A DNA stretch of 14,528 nt, taken from NCBI GenBank assembly GCA_031419835.1, contig JANOLP010000013.1, positions 1 to 14,528 of the forward strand, written 5' to 3'. Made by a program: the position numbers and the translations under genes. This document shows positions 7,463-14,528 of this stretch, one piece after another. The stretch comes from JALYOK01 sp031419835 (lineage in GTDB: Bacteria; Pseudomonadota; Gammaproteobacteria; Burkholderiales; JALYOK01). The notes under the pieces are model-generated. The model did no database searches. It had not been told where the DNA came from and saw only the letters and a list, made by a program, of their open reading frames with translations. Each line of letters starts with the position of its first letter. The stretch's first letter is position 1.

Positions 7463-8314
7463 TTACTTCCGATAGACCGATGCTTTGAGCGGCAGGCCGT
7501 TGCTTAAATAGGAGTGAAAATATTCCAGATTGTTGAACTCCTCGCCACCCTGCTCCAATGGCTCGGCGCGAATTTGCTCGAGGCAGCGTTTGTAGCGCGC
7601 TTGGATCGTATTTAAGTTATCGCCGCCGCGAAACACCGGCCAATGCGTCGCCTGACCAACCGTCGGCGAAAGGATTTCAGTTCGCAAAATGTTGCCCGCG
7701 TTTTGCATGTGGCACGACGCGCAAGCGAAATTTAATTGTCCACGGCGCATGAAGAACGCTTTTTTTCCCGCTTCGAATTTTTCCAGCGCGGCGGGGCTAT
7801 CGACTTTGATGTTCATTTTCATGCCATCGGAAAGCGTGCGTGCGTAGGACATCAATACACCCATCGATTTCATGTCCGAGATTTTTAACGGGGTTTCGTC
7901 GTTTGCGACTAAGCATTGGTTGATCGACATTTCGAACGTCACGACTTTGCCGAGTTTTTCATCGTATTGCGGGTAGTTTCCGGCAGTTAACTTTCCGTCG
8001 TTGGGGAAGCATTCGGCGAAGCTTTTGCCATTCTTGAAGGGCTTTTCCCATTGCGCTTTTCCTGCTTCAATCGCCGGGCTAAAGGGCGGAAACTCCATAA
8101 TGCTATCGTATTGCTGTTTGGCATCTTCGCTCAACATCAGCGCACCGAACACGTAGTCGTCAAGTGGTCGATCAGGAAATTTCTTTTGATAAAGTTCGAT
8201 GAACGATAAACGATCTTGCTCCGGATCAGTCACGGCATTCAATGACATCGATCCAAGCGAAGTGGCCAGTACACAAAGTACGGCGATTACACGCAACGCG
8301 AATTTATTCAGCAT
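7463..8314 (-). CDS. soxA: L-cysteine S-thiosulfotransferase subunit SoxA (monohaem type)
   Basis: SoxA pairs with SoxX to join thiosulfate oxidatively to the SoxY cysteine. The 283-residue product has a signal peptide (about 1-27). It has one haem site, CASCH (198-202), and the conserved Cys244 in YKRCLEQIRAEP, which in known SoxA proteins is the persulfidated haem ligand and active-site cysteine. At the place where dihaem SoxA carries its first haem, this protein has only Cys102 and Cys134, which in monohaem homologues form a disulfide. It is therefore the monohaem type. The start lies 5 nt after soxZ with AAGG just upstream. No soxK gene is present beside it. Confidence 0.96.
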   Translation of the reverse strand: MLNKFALRVIAVLCVLATSLGSMSLNAVTDPEQDRLSFIELYQKKFPDRPLDDYVFGALMLSEDAKQQYDSIMEFPPFSPAIEAGKAQWEKPFKNGKSFAECFPNDGKLTAGNYPQYDEKLGKVVTFEMSINQCLVANDETPLKISDMKSMGVLMSYARTLSDGMKMNIKVDSPAALEKFEAGKKAFFMRRGQLNFACASCHMQNAGNILRTEILSPTVGQATHWPVFRGGDNLNTIQARYKRCLEQIRAEPLEQGGEEFNNLEYFHSYLSNGLPLKASVYRK

Positions 8315-8319
8315 GCGCC

Positions 8320-8652
8320 TTAGCCAGGTTTCGCTTCGAGCTTGGTCTTGTCGGTGCGCTGATCGCCTTTATTGTCGACCCAGGTGACGACCAATTCATC
8401 ACCGACTTTTGCGCCCTTCACTTTGAAGCCAAGGAAGGGATTTTTCGAGATCGATGAACCAAACTGACCATCGACAACGGCCTTGCCGTTCAGCGTGATG
8501 GTCACTTGTTGAATGAAGTGGGGTTGCGAAGCGATGACCCATTCGCCGTTGTCGTTCTTCTTGCGCCCGGTCTCCATGGGATGATTCATTAAAATTTTGA
8601 TGTCCGCCATATCGCCGGAAACCTGCGCACGGATTTTCATCGGATCAGCCAT
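8320..8652 (-). CDS. soxZ: Thiosulfate oxidation carrier subunit SoxZ
   Basis: SoxZ forms the SoxYZ heterodimer that carries sulfur intermediates between Sox enzymes. The 110-residue product has the family features: NHPMETG (23-29), QPHFIQ near 43-48 and an immunoglobulin-like beta sequence ending in a Lys-rich tail. It has no signal peptide of its own, as expected, because SoxZ is exported bound to Tat-targeted SoxY. GGAG lies 8 nt upstream of the ATG. It follows soxY by 27 nt and precedes soxA by 5 nt. Confidence 0.96.
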   Translation of the reverse strand: MADPMKIRAQVSGDMADIKILMNHPMETGRKKNDNGEWVIASQPHFIQQVTITLNGKAVVDGQFGSSISKNPFLGFKVKGAKVGDELVVTWVDNKGDQRTDKTKLEAKPG

Positions 8653-8679
8653 TTTTTTTCTCCAAAAGTTTCGCGCGCA

Positions 8680-9138
8680 TTAGCCGCAGCCCCCGATGGT
8701 GACCTTAACTTCCTTAGATGCCATGTAATTTTTGCCGCCGGCTTGCACGACCACGCGAATGTTTCCCGTATCGCCCATTTTTATCCGAGTCGAGATGTAA
8801 GGCTCCACGCCTTCGGCTAACGCAAATTGCGCAATCAACGGCTGTGGATTTTTATCGGCAAACAGATAAACTATTTGCGTGCCTGGAATTTTGCAATTCA
8901 CTTCAACCGGCACCACCGCACTATTTTCGGCGATGTCCGGCGCTTTGATGACGATATCCTTACTGTCGCTCGCGTTTTGCACGCCAGCGCCCTTCATTGC
9001 CTCGGGGAGCGTTTTCGCATCGAATGCGATCTTGTTCCATTCCGCCGCTAGCGCCTGCAAAGGCTTAAGAACGCCCGCCACAAGTGCCGTTCCGAGTACA
9101 GCGCATCGACTTAAAAACAATCTGCGAAAATTATTCAT
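8680..9138 (-). CDS. soxY: Thiosulfate oxidation carrier protein SoxY
   Basis: SoxY is the sulfur carrier of the Sox pathway. Thiosulfate is attached to the cysteine near its C terminus and processed by SoxAX and SoxB. The product is 152 residues from the ATG at 9138. That start is preferred over a TTG at 9168 because AAGGA lies about 12 nt upstream of the ATG and the TTG would lie inside soxX. The N terminus has a twin-arginine signal (FRRLFLSR, then a hydrophobic segment to LQALAAEW), agreeing with Tat export of SoxYZ. The C terminus ends IGGCG with carrier Cys151, one glycine shorter than the commonly cited GGCGG arm. It sits between soxX (16-nt gap) and soxZ (27-nt gap). Confidence 0.95.
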   Translation of the reverse strand: MNNFRRLFLSRCAVLGTALVAGVLKPLQALAAEWNKIAFDAKTLPEAMKGAGVQNASDSKDIVIKAPDIAENSAVVPVEVNCKIPGTQIVYLFADKNPQPLIAQFALAEGVEPYISTRIKMGDTGNIRVVVQAGGKNYMASKEVKVTIGGCG

Positions 9139-9154
9139 TGGACTTAGATTTTCC

Positions 9155-9520
9155 TTATAAATCGACAACGTAATCCACTATTTTATCAAGTTCCTCCTCA
9201 CTGAGGATTTTGTGCTTACCGAAGGGCGGCATGACGGTATCTTTGTTGAAGGCCGTCGCATCCCAAATTTGAGCGCGCAAGCGTGCGCGATCGGGAAAAC
9301 GATCCTTCATGCCGATCAAGGGCGGACCGATATTCGCGGAGGTGATGGCCGCCGGATCGCCCGGCATTTGATGGCAAGCGAGGCAATTACCTTTGGCGGT
9401 GCTGAAGGCGAGTTCTTGGCCCGTCATGCTTTTTTTTTCTTCGGCGCTAGCGATGTCGAGGGAAAGGAATCCAACCACGATAGCGGCGCCGAAACCGGCC
9501 GCAATTAATTTATGTAACAT
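9155..9520 (-). CDS. soxX: Sulfur oxidation c-type cytochrome SoxX
   Basis: SoxX is the small cytochrome subunit of SoxAX and passes the electrons released on thiosulfate conjugation to downstream cytochromes. The 121-residue product has a signal peptide (hydrophobic 5-22, cleavage near SAEE). It has a haem site CLACH (46-50), the SoxX-typical NIGPPLIGMKDRFPDR stretch (63-78) and Met97 in VMPPFGKH as likely axial ligand. It starts 6 nt after the M48 peptidase gene. No clear Shine-Dalgarno precedes the ATG (the upstream bases are TAGATTTTT), so translation may depend on coupling to the upstream gene. Confidence 0.95.
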   Translation of the reverse strand: MLHKLIAAGFGAAIVVGFLSLDIASAEEKKSMTGQELAFSTAKGNCLACHQMPGDPAAITSANIGPPLIGMKDRFPDRARLRAQIWDATAFNKDTVMPPFGKHKILSEEELDKIVDYVVDL

Positions 9521-9526
9521 AAAAAT

Positions 9527-10975
9527 CTAATTTGGTTTCTGCTTGATCGATTTTTCGGATGCAAGTTGCGCGCGCAGTTCTTTCAATCGCGCCTCAACAC
9601 TCGATTGCTGATAATAGTCGCCGTCACCGCTGCGTACCGCAATTTCCATTTGATCGACGGCGGCGGAAATATTGCCAATCCGGACATAAGCTTCGCCGAG
9701 CGATTGATGTTGGAGCAATTTTTTTCCTTGCGCGGCATAGGCTTTGCCCTGCAGATCATAGAGGTCCGGATCGCTGCTGGTGAGCAGTAGTCGATCGGCA
9801 ATAAACGTCAACGCTTGCTTGCTTTCATTCGTTTCGATCAGAGTTTCGGCATAACCGTAACTTAGCGCGCGGCTGTCACCAAAGCGCTTCAGCCCCGTTT
9901 GGTAAATCTCGATTGCGGACTTTGGATCTTTTAGATCGCGCTTAATTTTTGCCGCGAGATTTTCGGTCAGTGCATTTGACGTTTTCTTACGCGCGGCTGT
10001 CAGTGCTTTTTCGGCACCGGCAAAGTCATTCATACGGCGCAATACGGTTGCTAAGCCATAATTTGCGACTACGCTCGCATCGCTATTGTCGCTCTGTGTT
10101 TCTAAACGCAACCCTTCAAAATAGCGCAACGCATCTTTGGTCGGATGGAAGAGGGCGCGAAGCTTGGCGCGGACCAGTTGAAAATCTAAGCTATCCGTTG
10201 ACTTTTTTGTAGGCAGTTGATCGACGCGATTTTGAATATCGGCGATGCGATCGCTGGTGAGCGGATGGGTCAGCAAATATTGTGGTGCATTGGTTTCATA
10301 AATTCGGTTGGCGCGCTGCAGCCGTTCAAAAAACGATACGGCGCCACGCGAATCGAATCCACTTTTGCTTAGCAATTCGACGCCCGTGCGGTCCGCTTCG
10401 CGTTCATATTCCCGCGTGTAGTTGAGTTTCGATTGAATCGCTGCCGCCTGCGCGCCCGCGACGGCCGCCTGCGCTGCTTGGGCGTTGGAGCGTGCAACCA
10501 AAATGGCCAGCGCCAACGCGGCGAGCGTTGCCCAACCGGAGCGCTCTTGACCGGCGATTTGCCGCGCGATGTGGCGTTGCGTAACGTGACCAATTTCGTG
10601 AGCGAGCACTGAGGCGAGTTCTGCTTCACTCTCTGCCGCGAGTATCAATCCGCTATGGACACCGACGAATGCACCGGGCAGGGCGAAAGCGTTCAGTGTG
10701 TTGTCGCGCATCAAAAAAAACTCAAACGCACGGCCACGGTCGTTGCTGTTCGCGACTAAGCGGTTGCCGAGGGAATTCAGATAATCGACCACTTCGGGAT
10801 CGTCGTCGTAATCCTTGTATGCGCGAACCTCAGACATGATGCTATTGCCCAGGGCCTTCTCCTGCTGCGGCGTGAACACGCCTTGTGCGCTGTCGCCAAG
10901 GTCTGGCAAGTCGTTCGCAGCCAGCGTCGGTTGCGCAACTAGGCAAAAGGCGGTGAATAAAGCGATGAATTTCAT
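9527..10975 (-). CDS. bepA: BepA-like periplasmic M48 metalloprotease with TPR repeats
   Basis: A 482-residue exported zinc protease of the BepA/YfgC group. E. coli BepA helps outer-membrane beta-barrel and LptD assembly and degrades stalled intermediates. A signal peptide covers about 1-19. The catalytic site is HEIGH (126-130), with a further Glu ligand in YEREAD (Glu191) and a regulatory-type His in LLTHPLTSDR (about 244-253). The C-terminal half from about 290 to 470 is helical and TPR-like. Between 147 and 180 is an Ala-rich hydrophobic segment, matching the membrane-associating helices of M48 proteins. It heads the sox gene block, 6 nt before soxX, which is not its usual context. It is divergent from moaC with 44 bp between start codons. 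No strong ribosome binding site is seen. The BepA assignment rests on architecture; a related M48 paralogue is possible. Confidence 0.88.
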   Translation of the reverse strand: MKFIALFTAFCLVAQPTLAANDLPDLGDSAQGVFTPQQEKALGNSIMSEVRAYKDYDDDPEVVDYLNSLGNRLVANSNDRGRAFEFFLMRDNTLNAFALPGAFVGVHSGLILAAESEAELASVLAHEIGHVTQRHIARQIAGQERSGWATLAALALAILVARSNAQAAQAAVAGAQAAAIQSKLNYTREYEREADRTGVELLSKSGFDSRGAVSFFERLQRANRIYETNAPQYLLTHPLTSDRIADIQNRVDQLPTKKSTDSLDFQLVRAKLRALFHPTKDALRYFEGLRLETQSDNSDASVVANYGLATVLRRMNDFAGAEKALTAARKKTSNALTENLAAKIKRDLKDPKSAIEIYQTGLKRFGDSRALSYGYAETLIETNESKQALTFIADRLLLTSSDPDLYDLQGKAYAAQGKKLLQHQSLGEAYVRIGNISAAVDQMEIAVRSGDGDYYQQSSVEARLKELRAQLASEKSIKQKPN

Positions 10976-11019
10976 AGTGCTATGATACCGTCTTTACCCT
11001 TCAAGTTCCTTAGTTTGCA

Positions 11020-11499
11020 ATGACAAATCCATTAACCCACTTCGATGAACGAGGCCAAGCTCACATGGTTGACGTCGCCGCGAAGCCCGAGACCCATCGA
11101 GTGGCCCGTGCAGTCGGCAGCATCTTCATGCAAGCGGCAACCTTTGCGATGGTGAAAGAAGGCACAGCAAAAAAAGGCGATGTGCTCGGGATTGCGCGCA
11201 TCGCCGCGATTCAAGGCGCGAAACGCACCTGGGAACTTATTCCGTTATGTCATCCTATCCCGCTAACGCGCGTGGCCGTGGAGTTTACGTTGGACGAAAA
11301 CACCCACGCTGTGCACTGTGAGGCCACCACGGAAACGGTTGGCCGTACGGGTGTCGAGATGGAAGCGCTAACGGCGGTACAAGTCGCGTTGTTGACGATT
11401 TATGATATGTGCAAAGCCGTCGATCGTGGCATGCGCATGGAAGGCGTGAAGCTGATAGAAAAGCTTGGCGGTAAATCGGGGCATTGGCAGCGGGAATAA
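11020..11499 (+). CDS. moaC: Cyclic pyranopterin monophosphate synthase MoaC
   Basis: MoaC converts the cyclic GTP derivative made by MoaA into cyclic pyranopterin monophosphate, an early step of molybdenum cofactor synthesis in the cytoplasm. The 159-residue product is full length. Seen are THFDERGQAHMVDV at the N terminus, active-site region lysines at 51-52, LIPLCHP with His78, TGVEMEAL with Glu113, and YDMCKAVDR with Asp129 and Lys132. The ATG at 11020 is supported by the family N terminus, although no good Shine-Dalgarno is present. No other mo genes are adjacent. Confidence 0.97.
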   Translation: MTNPLTHFDERGQAHMVDVAAKPETHRVARAVGSIFMQAATFAMVKEGTAKKGDVLGIARIAAIQGAKRTWELIPLCHPIPLTRVAVEFTLDENTHAVHCEATTETVGRTGVEMEALTAVQVALLTIYDMCKAVDRGMRMEGVKLIEKLGGKSGHWQRE

Positions 11500-11675
11500 C
11501 CTCTGCCAGGAGCCGCTGCACCCAGCCGCTGAAATCCGCATTATCGATACTTTTGGGAACGGAATGATAGGAGTGCTTAGAAAACGATGTGCACCCTTCA
11601 GCCTTGGAAATACTATATGCCTGGGCGGCAGTGTGGTCAATTTTCTATATTGTGCCAATACAAATTGCACTGATG

Positions 11676-11835
11676 GGACGTCAAATCAACGCGGAGGATC
11701 TGCTTTTACGGCCGCAACAAAGCAGATCCTTCACGGAGTTTACCCTCGAGCGTAGCGAAGGGTTCAGGATGACATGTTAAAGGTGTCGATCTCGTTAGGG
11801 TTTGTGGAATGGCGCTAGGGCACGGACGTCAAATC
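11676..11835. repeat. Segment bracketed by a 12-bp direct repeat
   Basis: GGACGTCAAATC occurs at 11676-11687 and again at 11824-11835. The 136 bp between the copies contain the hairpins at 11695-11730 and 11742-11763. A perfect 12-bp repeat in so short a gap is unlikely by chance. It could be a target duplication left by insertion of a small repeat element, although the hairpins do not abut the copies exactly. Confidence 0.45.
11695..11775. repeat. Extragenic hairpin repeat (GGATCTGC type)
   Basis: AGGATCTGCTTT (11695-11706) and its exact reverse complement (11719-11730) make a 12-bp stem with the 12-nt loop TACGGCCGCAAC. About 11 bp later, ACCCT (11742-11746) and AGGGT (11759-11763) form a second stem around CGAGCGTAGCGA, followed by TCAGGATGACA. 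From memory, segments with GAGCGTAGCGAAGG and TCAGGATGACA occur as dispersed intergenic repeats in diverse bacterial genomes, so this is probably one copy of such a family. No U-tract follows. Confidence 0.55.
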
Positions 11836-11914
11836 TAACTTGTCGTGCGCTATCAGAAGTCCATAGAAGCAGGATTCATGCGCTTCGTGGCCAATCCGTC
11901 GCAGCAGATTTCAA

Positions 11915-13546
11915 CTACAAATAAAATTCCTGCGGATCGATTCCGTAAGCGCCGGTAGGCAAATCTCGCTTAATTTGATAGGGCGTTTTGTCATCGGCCA
12001 GTGGATCATTAATCAGATCCAAAGTCGAGGGATAGGGATAAGCTTGCTTGCTGGGATCAAGCAGTAACATCACCTTGGGTTTCAAGCGGCGGATCTTATT
12101 TTGCCCGATTACGACTGCGACATCGCCGGTGTTGAGTTCAACCAAACTTCCCACCGGAAAGATGCCAATACATTGAATAAATTGTTCCGTGAGCGCTTCA
12201 TGGAAAGACGTGCCTTTCCAGCGATTGAGTTGTTGCAGTGCTTGGTGGGTCGAAATCGCCTCAGCATAAGGGCGCTGACTCACCAGGGCTTCAAATGAAT
12301 CGACGATTCCCGCCATACTGGCAAACGAATAGATTTGATCGCCCTTTAAGTGTCGCGGATAGCCACTACCGTCAAGGCGCTCGTGGTGTTGGGCGACGAC
12401 CATCAGCACTTCTTTAGGAATGTCGGTTGTTTCACGCAAAATATCGACGCTGTGATTGACGTGAAACTTCACTTCCTCGAATTCGGCGGCGGTAAGCTTG
12501 CCTGATTTCCCGAGCAGTTCTTCTTTGATACGAAGTTTACCGATGTCTTGCATGAGCCCACTTACGCCGAGGATACGCAGCTTGTCCTTGGGATATCCAA
12601 GATGCCGCCCGAACGCCAGGAGATAAATGGCGACGTCGATACCGTGATCGTACGCATAGGAGTCGCGGCTTTTCAGTTTCGTCAGCCAGAGTAACGCGTC
12701 AGGATTATTGCCCACGCTGTCGACCATTGCATCGACGACTTCGTTGACCTTGTCCACATCGATTTTGTGGTCACGCCGCAAATCGTCAACCACACCGCGA
12801 ATCATGTCGCGGGAGCGATTATGAATTTCCTTCGCTTGTTTTAATTCCGTTTCAAGAACAACTTTGTTTTCTGCAATGCGCAGCAGCGGCTTTATCTCGA
12901 CGCTGGAAACGCCTGTTGCCGTACTTTCGATTTGCTTGTCGTCGTCCGCTTTAGAGCGCAGCGTCGATAGCAATTGCTTGAATAAGCCTGGACGTTTGGC
13001 ACCGTCTTTTTCCCGCGTAACCTGCGGTTTGAAATTACTGATTTCGTTCGCCAATTCGGACGAAACATTATCGTCGGCAGCGCTCCGCGAATCAGATTTT
13101 TCCCAAATAGCCCGCTTCGGACGGCGTGGCGTATCTTTGAAATAAACCACTGAAGGTTCGTTTATGCGCGTATTTTTTTGTGCGGGGACTTCTCGCGGCA
13201 TCTCGGTGGTTTTTGTTTTTTCGCCGAGGCCACTGAATAGCGAAGATTTTTTCTTCTCACCCTCATCGCTGGTAATGATCACACTGGGTGCGACGGTTTG
13301 TAGCCGTTTTTCGGCTGCGGGCGCTGTGTTTTTGGCTGGCGGTAAAGAAAGCTTTGCGACGGCTTCAGGTGTGGAATTCGCCGGCTCAACGAATACGAAC
13401 TTACACAAACGCCGAATTTGCGCTAAATCATCTTCGTTATCGAGGATGAATCCTTGCAGCAGGAACGGCGTATCCAGCCATGGCCGATCCAACTCGGCGA
13501 TGAACATTCCCATTGCCAAGTCCTTCACTTGAACTTTGACGGTCAA
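11915..13546 (-). CDS. DUF3391/HD-GYP domain protein, probable c-di-GMP phosphodiesterase with altered HD motif
   Basis: HD-GYP proteins hydrolyse cyclic di-GMP and control motility and surface growth. This 543-residue cytoplasmic protein has an N-terminal DUF3391 domain (about 1-60), a polar linker of low complexity (about 60-215) and a helical segment leading into the HD-GYP domain (about 295-435). It ends in a small C-terminal domain (about 465-500). Seen are His301 in YDHG, QDIGK at 333-337, the third-ligand region FHVNH (His362/His365), HHER (387-390) and LDGSGYP (391-397). The canonical motif is HDIGK; here the His is Gln (codon CAA), so one metal ligand appears lost. Activity may be changed or absent. 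The start is a TTG (13544-13546) with AAGGGA 7 nt upstream; no earlier ATG exists. No GGDEF or receiver domain is attached. Confidence 0.92.
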   Translation of the reverse strand: MTVKVQVKDLAMGMFIAELDRPWLDTPFLLQGFILDNEDDLAQIRRLCKFVFVEPANSTPEAVAKLSLPPAKNTAPAAEKRLQTVAPSVIITSDEGEKKKSSLFSGLGEKTKTTEMPREVPAQKNTRINEPSVVYFKDTPRRPKRAIWEKSDSRSAADDNVSSELANEISNFKPQVTREKDGAKRPGLFKQLLSTLRSKADDDKQIESTATGVSSVEIKPLLRIAENKVVLETELKQAKEIHNRSRDMIRGVVDDLRRDHKIDVDKVNEVVDAMVDSVGNNPDALLWLTKLKSRDSYAYDHGIDVAIYLLAFGRHLGYPKDKLRILGVSGLMQDIGKLRIKEELLGKSGKLTAAEFEEVKFHVNHSVDILRETTDIPKEVLMVVAQHHERLDGSGYPRHLKGDQIYSFASMAGIVDSFEALVSQRPYAEAISTHQALQQLNRWKGTSFHEALTEQFIQCIGIFPVGSLVELNTGDVAVVIGQNKIRRLKPKVMLLLDPSKQAYPYPSTLDLINDPLADDKTPYQIKRDLPTGAYGIDPQEFYL

Positions 13547-13637
13547 TTAAAAATCCCTTGAAAAACGAATTTTATCTAGCTTATGTTTGGATTTTATCGA
13601 ACATTTTCTATGTGGGTACGATTTTCGGTGGTTTCGC

Positions 13638-14528
13638 TCACGTTTTTGTTGCACGTCCATGGGATTGCGCGTCAACGACCGCCAGCGCGGTCATGTTGAC
13701 GATGCGCCGCACCGTCGCCGATGGCGTTAAAACATGGGCGGCCCGCGCCGCGCCAAGCAACACCGGTCCAATCGCGATGCCGCCACCCGCCGTAATTTTA
13801 AGCAAATTGTAGGCAATGTTCGCCGCGTCCATGTTCGGCATCACCAGCAGATTGGCTTCTCCGGTCAAACGCGAATTGGGGAACAGGGATTTACGCACCG
13901 CCGTATCCAGCGCCGAATCGCCGTGCATTTCACCGTCGATTTCCAGATCGGGTGCGCGCGCCTGAATCAAGGCCAAGGCGTCGCGCATCTTGATGGCCGA
14001 CACACCGTCAGAACTGCCAAAATTGGAGTGGGATAACAAGGCAACTTTTGGCGCGATACCAAAGCGCCGCAACTCGTCGGCCGCCATGATCGTGATTTCC
14101 GCAATCTCCTCGGCGTTGGGGTCGAGATTCACATGGGTATCGACGATGAATACCTGGCGATTTTGCAGGATCAGCCCGTTCATTGCCGCGTAGACATTAG
14201 CGCCTGCGCGCTTGCCGATAACCTGATCGATGTATTGCAAGTGTTGATCGTTAATTCCAAAGGTGCCGCAGATCATGCCGTCGGCGTCACCCATGTGGAT
14301 CATCATGGCGCCAATCAGTGTGAAGCGGCGGCGCATTTCGACTTTAGCGAATTGTGGCGTCACGCCTTTGCGCTCCGTGAGCTTGTGATAGGCCATCCAG
14401 TAGTCGCGATAACGCTGGTCGCTTTCTGGATTGACCACTTCAAAGTCCGCGCCAGGCTTGAGCCGCAGGCCGAATTGCTCGATGCGCCGCGCCAATACTT
14501 GCGGTCGGCCGATGACGATGGGCTTGGC
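13638..14528 (-). CDS. maeB: NADP-dependent malic enzyme MaeB, C-terminal phosphotransacetylase-like part
   Basis: MaeB decarboxylates malate to pyruvate with reduction of NADP. Its catalytic domains are N-terminal and lie outside the window; only the last 296 residues are seen, entering at base 14528 in frame (AKPIVIGRPQVLARRIEQFG). This part is the phosphate acetyltransferase-like domain (PTA_PTB), which in MaeB has a regulatory role such as acetyl-CoA response rather than its own catalysis. Features are GAMMIHMGDADGMICGT, DTHVNLDPNAEEIAEI, SHSNFGSSDG, EMHGDSALD, FPNSRLTGEANLLVMPN and the MaeB-typical end HVLTPSATVRRIVNMTALAVVDAQ. A stand-alone Pta is less likely because of this ending. A TTG near 14495 lies within the continuing frame and is not the start. 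The gene precedes the HD-GYP gene by 91 bp in the same direction. Confidence 0.9.
   Translation of the reverse strand, partial: AKPIVIGRPQVLARRIEQFGLRLKPGADFEVVNPESDQRYRDYWMAYHKLTERKGVTPQFAKVEMRRRFTLIGAMMIHMGDADGMICGTFGINDQHLQYIDQVIGKRAGANVYAAMNGLILQNRQVFIVDTHVNLDPNAEEIAEITIMAADELRRFGIAPKVALLSHSNFGSSDGVSAIKMRDALALIQARAPDLEIDGEMHGDSALDTAVRKSLFPNSRLTGEANLLVMPNMDAANIAYNLLKITAGGGIAIGPVLLGAARAAHVLTPSATVRRIVNMTALAVVDAQSHGRATKT

Larger units (their letters stand above)
11500..11914. other. Gene-free interval with repeats and hairpins
   Basis: No credible gene lies in this 415-bp gap between the convergent moaC and HD-GYP genes. Short open frames here lack family features and ribosome binding sites. 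It contains a 12-bp direct repeat, a perfect 12-bp-stem hairpin and a second imperfect hairpin, listed separately. No classic hairpin plus U-tract terminator follows moaC. Confidence 0.6.

Noticed and set aside
9139..9168. TTG start for soxY at 9168, giving ten more residues
   Set aside because: It lies inside soxX without its own ribosome binding site, while the ATG at 9138 follows AAGGA and gives a proper Tat signal.
11465..11780. Short plus-strand open frames after moaC
   Set aside because: They overlap the moaC end or the hairpin repeats, have no ribosome binding site and carry no conserved features.
13558..13812. 84-residue plus-strand open frame near the HD-GYP gene
   Set aside because: Most of it is antisense to the maeB C terminus, which is well supported by family motifs.

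Overview
The window looks like a chromosomal piece of a sulfur-oxidising proteobacterium, most likely gamma- or betaproteobacterial. The basis is a complete soxXYZAB set, a MaeB-type malic enzyme, a BepA-type M48 protease and a DUF3391/HD-GYP protein. This is inferred from gene families; no rRNA or marker gene is present to fix the taxon. There are no tRNAs, rRNAs, CRISPR arrays, transposases or phage genes.

Left part (1-2472). A c-type cytochrome gene on the minus strand runs off the left edge; its haem site is spaced CX3CH rather than CX2CH. Divergent from it is a small WxxGxW-repeat lipoprotein gene whose last two repeats lie in another frame, so it carries an apparent frameshift. A 349-bp gap with two matched inverted arms (910-1040) follows. 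Then comes an orphan nitrate/sulfonate-type ABC ATPase, and a small exported protein on the minus strand that seems to be cut short inside a short inverted repeat.

Centre (2681-10975). Nine minus-strand genes form one tight block, with gaps of 5 to 27 nt or overlaps of 4 to 13 nt. In transcription order they are a BepA-like protease, soxX, soxY, soxZ, soxA, soxB, a MacA-like adaptor, a MacB/LolD-like ATPase and a MacB-like permease. SoxAX loads thiosulfate onto the SoxY cysteine on the SoxYZ carrier, and SoxB releases sulfate. No soxCD is present here. The exporter is translationally coupled to soxB, and the protease precedes soxX by 6 nt. Envelope maintenance and export therefore appear to be co-expressed with thiosulfate oxidation.

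Right part (11020-14528). moaC (molybdopterin biosynthesis) is divergent from the protease gene. A 415-bp gap holds hairpins bracketed by a 12-bp direct repeat. Next is an HD-GYP protein with Gln in place of the HD histidine. Last is the C-terminal phosphotransacetylase-like part of MaeB, which runs off the right edge.

No wholly new system is evident. The best leads are the protease-sox-exporter block, the CX3CH cytochrome, the QD variant of the HD-GYP protein and the two intergenic repeat structures.
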